Below, piece by piece: positions 60,977 to 64,000 of a stretch of DNA of 64,000 bases. The DNA lies in NCBI GenBank assembly GCA_017303795.1, contig JAFLBR010000006.1, positions 1 through 64,000 on the forward strand, given 5' to 3'. The position numbers and the translations under genes were made by a program. Source of the stretch: Cytophagales bacterium. Lineage in GTDB: Bacteria; Bacteroidota; Bacteroidia; Cytophagales; Cyclobacteriaceae. The notes beneath the pieces are model-generated. The model saw nothing but the letters and a program-made list of their open reading frames with translations. It searched no databases and was not told the DNA's origin. The first letter of the stretch is position 1. The number at the start of each line of letters is the position of its first letter.

Positions 60977-63124
60977 ATGAAACCAACAGTAATTACAAAA
61001 TCGTGCGCGTTACCAGACGGGCGTCAAATCACAATCGAAACTGGTAAACTTGCCCGTCAGGCCGATGGCTCAGTCGTATTAAGAATGGGCAACACCATGT
61101 TGCTGGCAACAGCAGTTGCTTCGCCAACCGCAAAAGAAGGAACTGACTTCTTACCCTTGTCAGTTGATTATCAGGAAAAATTTGCCGCAACTGGTAAAAT
61201 TCCTGGCGGATTTTTGAAGCGCGAAGGCAAACTTTCTGATTATGAAGTGTTGATCAGTCGCTTGGTTGATCGTGCCATACGTCCTTTATTCCCAGATGAT
61301 TATCATGCGGATACTCAAGTAAACATTCAGTTAATTTCAGGTGATCTTAATGCCTTGCCCGATTCACTTGCTGCATTTGCTGCCTCAGCAGCATTGTCTG
61401 TTTCTGATATCCCTTTTCAAGGCCCCATTTCAGAGGTACGCGTAGTTCGTGTAGATGGTAAGTTCATCATTAACCCAACATTCGAACAGAAAGAAAAATC
61501 TGATCTCGACTTTATTGTAGCCGCATCTATCGAAAACATTCTGATGGTGGAAGGCGAATGCAAAGAAATTTCTGAAAGCGACATGCTGGAGGCGTTGAAG
61601 CTTGCGCATGAAGTTATAAAAACTCAGTGTCAGTTACAGATCGAATTAACTCAGGCAACAGGCAAAACAGAAAAGCGTACTTATTCGCACGAAGTGAAAG
61701 ATGAGAACTTCAAAGAAGAGCTCTTCAAACTTTTGTACGATAAAGTTTATGCTGTAGCACTTCAGCAACTTACCAGCAAACACAAACGCTCAGAGTTGTT
61801 TGGTGCAATTGTAGAGGAGTATATGGCTTCCTTACCGGAAGACACTACAGTAAACAAAGACCTGGTTAAGAAATATTATAAAGACATTCAGAAAAGCGCC
61901 TGCCGCAACCTAGTGTTGAATGAGAAGTTCCGTTTAGATGGTCGCAAAACAAATGAGATTCGCCCGATATGGAGCGAAGTAGATTATTTACCATCTGCAC
62001 ACGGTTCATCCATCTTTACCCGTGGCGAAACGCAATCATTAAGTACCGTAACCCTGGGAACCAAGTTAGATGAACAAATGATTGATGGCGCCATGTTCGA
62101 TGGTACCAACAAGTTTATTCTGCATTATAACTTCCCTGGCTTTTCTACAGGCGAAGTAAAACCTAACCGTGGTCCGGGAAGACGCGAAGTAGGCCATGGT
62201 AACTTAGCCATGCGCGCACTTAAGCAAGTATTGCCCGACATGACTACAAGTCCTTATACCATTCGTTTGGTTTCTGATATTCTCGAATCAAATGGTTCGT
62301 CATCTATGGCAACTGTTTGTGCGGGTTCACTTGCGCTGATGGATGCGGGTATCAAAATCTCAGCTCCGGTATCGGGTATTGCTATGGGTATGATTTCCGA
62401 TAGTGCAACCAAACGCTATGCAATCTTGTCTGATATTCTTGGCGATGAAGATCACCTGGGCGATATGGACTTTAAAGTAACCGGCACCGAAAAAGGTATC
62501 ACGGCTTGCCAGATGGATTTGAAAGTGGACGGGTTGACGTATGAAGTGTTGAGTGAAGCGTTGAATCAAGCCAAAGAAGGTCGTCTTCATATTTTGAATG
62601 AGATGAAGAAAACCATTACTCAGTCTAATGCTGATCTTAAACCACATGCACCACGTGCCGTTACTATCACTATCGATAAAGAAATGATTGGTGCCGTAAT
62701 CGGGCCAGGCGGAAAAGTGGTTCAGGAAATTCAGAAGACAACCGGAGCAACTATTGTAATTGAAGAAGTTGGTAATAAAGGTATAGTGAACATTTTTGCC
62801 ACTAACCAGGAAGTAATGGATGCTGCTGTTAAGCGTGTTAAAGCAATTGTAGCCATACCAGAAGTTGATCAGGTGTATGATGGCGTTGTAAAATCAATTA
62901 TGCCATTCGGAGCATTTGTGGAGTTTATGCCAGGCAAAGATGGTCTGCTGCATATCTCTGAAATTAAGTGGGAGCGTCTTGAAACGATGGATGGGGTGCT
63001 GGAAGTAGGCGAGCAGCTAAAAGTGAAACTTGTGGAAGTGGACAAGAAAACCGGCAAATTCCGTCTATCCCGTAAGGTATTGATTCCCAGACCTCCCCGT
63101 AAGGAAGAAGCGCCTAGTGCGTAA
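60977..63124 (+). CDS. pnp: Polynucleotide phosphorylase
   Basis: From the ATG at 60977 the 715-residue product starts [15 protein letters not shown]; a GTG at 60944 would overlap the post-terminator region and is rejected. It has two RNase PH domains ([37 protein letters not shown] and later active-site residues), a KH domain ([18 protein letters not shown], about 570-625) and an S1 domain ([30 protein letters not shown]). It degrades RNA 3'-5' with phosphate and works with RNase E-type degradosomes or alone. Length is usual. Confidence 0.98.
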   Translation: MKPTVITKSCALPDGRQITIETGKLARQADGSVVLRMGNTMLLATAVASPTAKEGTDFLPLSVDYQEKFAATGKIPGGFLKREGKLSDYEVLISRLVDRAIRPLFPDDYHADTQVNIQLISGDLNALPDSLAAFAASAALSVSDIPFQGPISEVRVVRVDGKFIINPTFEQKEKSDLDFIVAASIENILMVEGECKEISESDMLEALKLAHEVIKTQCQLQIELTQATGKTEKRTYSHEVKDENFKEELFKLLYDKVYAVALQQLTSKHKRSELFGAIVEEYMASLPEDTTVNKDLVKKYYKDIQKSACRNLVLNEKFRLDGRKTNEIRPIWSEVDYLPSAHGSSIFTRGETQSLSTVTLGTKLDEQMIDGAMFDGTNKFILHYNFPGFSTGEVKPNRGPGRREVGHGNLAMRALKQVLPDMTTSPYTIRLVSDILESNGSSSMATVCAGSLALMDAGIKISAPVSGIAMGMISDSATKRYAILSDILGDEDHLGDMDFKVTGTEKGITACQMDLKVDGLTYEVLSEALNQAKEGRLHILNEMKKTITQSNADLKPHAPRAVTITIDKEMIGAVIGPGGKVVQEIQKTTGATIVIEEVGNKGIVNIFATNQEVMDAAVKRVKAIVAIPEVDQVYDGVVKSIMPFGAFVEFMPGKDGLLHISEIKWERLETMDGVLEVGEQLKVKLVEVDKKTGKFRLSRKVLIPRPPRKEEAPSA

Positions 63125-63199
63125 CCTCTTTGCGAATAACGGTTTTTGGAACTAAATTTTCGTTTTTACGTGTTTGACATATAACGACCACTAAGTTAG

Positions 63200-64000
63200 A
63201 TGAGACAATTAAAGATCAGTAAACAGATTACCAACCGCGAGAGCCAGTCGCTGGATAAGTACTTGCAGGAAATTGGTAAGGTGGATTTGCTTACTCCCGA
63301 TGAGGAAGTAGAGTTAGCCAAGCGTATTAAAGAAGGCGATCAGATTGCGTTGGAAAAACTTACCAAAGCAAACTTGCGCTTTGTAGTATCGGTGGCGAAG
63401 CAATATCAAAACCAGGGCCTTTCGTTAGGCGATTTGATTAACGAAGGTAACTTAGGTTTGATTAAAGCTGCACAGCGTTTTGATGAAACCCGCGGTTTCA
63501 AATTCATTTCATACGCGGTGTGGTGGATACGTCAATCCATTCTACAAGCGTTGGCCGAACAATCGCGTATTGTTCGCTTGCCGCTGAATCGCGTAGGATC
63601 GCTGAACAAGATTTCCAAAACATTCTCTGAACTGGAACAGAAGTTCGAACGTGAACCATCGCCAGAAGAATTAGCTGAAGTGTTGGAAGTAACAACTGCC
63701 GAAGTGGTAGATACCATGAAGATTTCAGGACGCCATGTGTCCATGGATGCGCCCTTTGTTCAAGGTGAAGAAAACAGTTTGTTGGATGTACTGGAAAACG
63801 ATAGTGAAGAGACCCCGGATTCCGGTCTGATGACAGACTCGCTTCGCAGAGAAGTGCAGCGTGCGCTTTCAACGCTTACGCAGCGCGAATCGGATGTAAT
63901 CACACTCTACTTCGGATTGAATGGCGAGCATGCCATGACACTCGAAGAGATTGGCGAAAAGTTTAACCTGACCCGCGAACGCGTTCGTCAGATTAAGGAG
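63200..64000 (+). CDS. rpoD: Primary RNA polymerase sigma factor, cut at window end
   Basis: The reading frame from the ATG at 63200 runs open to the last base (267 codons) and starts [22 protein letters not shown]. It has region 1.2, region 2 ([26 protein letters not shown] and [14 protein letters not shown]), region 3 and region 4 ([15 protein letters not shown], then [16 protein letters not shown]). It lacks the long region 1.1 of E. coli sigma-70, as Bacteroidota primary sigma factors do (about 287 residues), so only about 20 residues are missing. This sigma type reads the -33/-7 promoters seen in the window. Confidence 0.96.
   Translation, partial: MRQLKISKQITNRESQSLDKYLQEIGKVDLLTPDEEVELAKRIKEGDQIALEKLTKANLRFVVSVAKQYQNQGLSLGDLINEGNLGLIKAAQRFDETRGFKFISYAVWWIRQSILQALAEQSRIVRLPLNRVGSLNKISKTFSELEQKFEREPSPEELAEVLEVTTAEVVDTMKISGRHVSMDAPFVQGEENSLLDVLENDSEETPDSGLMTDSLRREVQRALSTLTQRESDVITLYFGLNGEHAMTLEEIGEKFNLTRERVRQIKE

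Noticed and set aside
1-64000. CRISPR array, prophage, rRNA operon or replication origin
   Set aside because: No regularly spaced repeats, phage structural genes, rRNA sequence or DnaA-box cluster was seen; dnaB alone does not mark an origin.

Overview
The window looks like chromosome of a member of the Bacteroidota, most likely a Cytophagales-type gliding or aerobic lineage. The evidence is a Bacteroidota-type short primary sigma factor at the right edge, repeated promoters of the form TTTG / 19-22 bp / TAnnTTTG, almost no Shine-Dalgarno sequences, DUF3857/transglutaminase proteins, DUF3667 membrane proteins, a split transketolase and a PorT-like barrel remnant. No rRNA, CRISPR array or prophage is visible. 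There is one tRNA. No gene-free stretch exceeds about 250 bases.

Layout. 1-2.4 kb is an accessory stretch: the edge of an IS3-type element, a frameshifted outer-membrane barrel gene, a small lipoprotein and two small membrane proteins of unknown function. 2.4-26.6 kb is mostly housekeeping and envelope genes: secreted proteins, a Bcr-type exporter, DoxX, a tandem pair of DUF3857 proteins, pseudouridine synthase, OmpA-like protein, GH1 glycosidase, M15, M23 and M48 peptidases, Lgt, a transketolase N-half, a peroxiredoxin, an oxidoreductase with a Tat signal, a DUF3667 pair, an exonuclease and a shrunken Mur-ligase-like protein. 26.8-36.7 kb holds dnaB, an alcohol dehydrogenase-like gene, a toxin-antitoxin pair, a two-domain VOC protein, etfB-etfA, a bifunctional nuclease and a nucleoside transporter.

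36.9-50.6 kb is one long co-directional operon for the GlgE alpha-glucan route: two GH13 lipoproteins, GlgE, a TreS-maltokinase fusion, GlgB, a GH57/DUF3536 protein and a YdcF-like protein. The key observation is that the TreS half has lost its catalytic nucleophile (the usual GFRLD reads GFRLA), while the acid/base, the third carboxylate and the maltokinase active site are intact. If this is real, the operon cannot convert trehalose to maltose by the normal mechanism, and the fusion would act only as a maltokinase feeding GlgE. No trehalose-making genes and no glgC or glgA lie nearby.

50.7-54.2 kb is a self-regulated restriction-modification island: a controller protein with two C-box-like dyads, a PLD-fold nuclease resembling the BfiI/NgoFVII class, a second HTH regulator whose own operator covers its -10-like element and start codon, and an N6-adenine methyltransferase. 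54.4-58.1 kb on the minus strand carries pgi, pfkA and a ROK sugar kinase, i.e. entry to glycolysis. After tRNA-Met(CAT) come an LptF/LptG permease, rpsO with a clear terminator, pnp and rpoD, which runs off the window.
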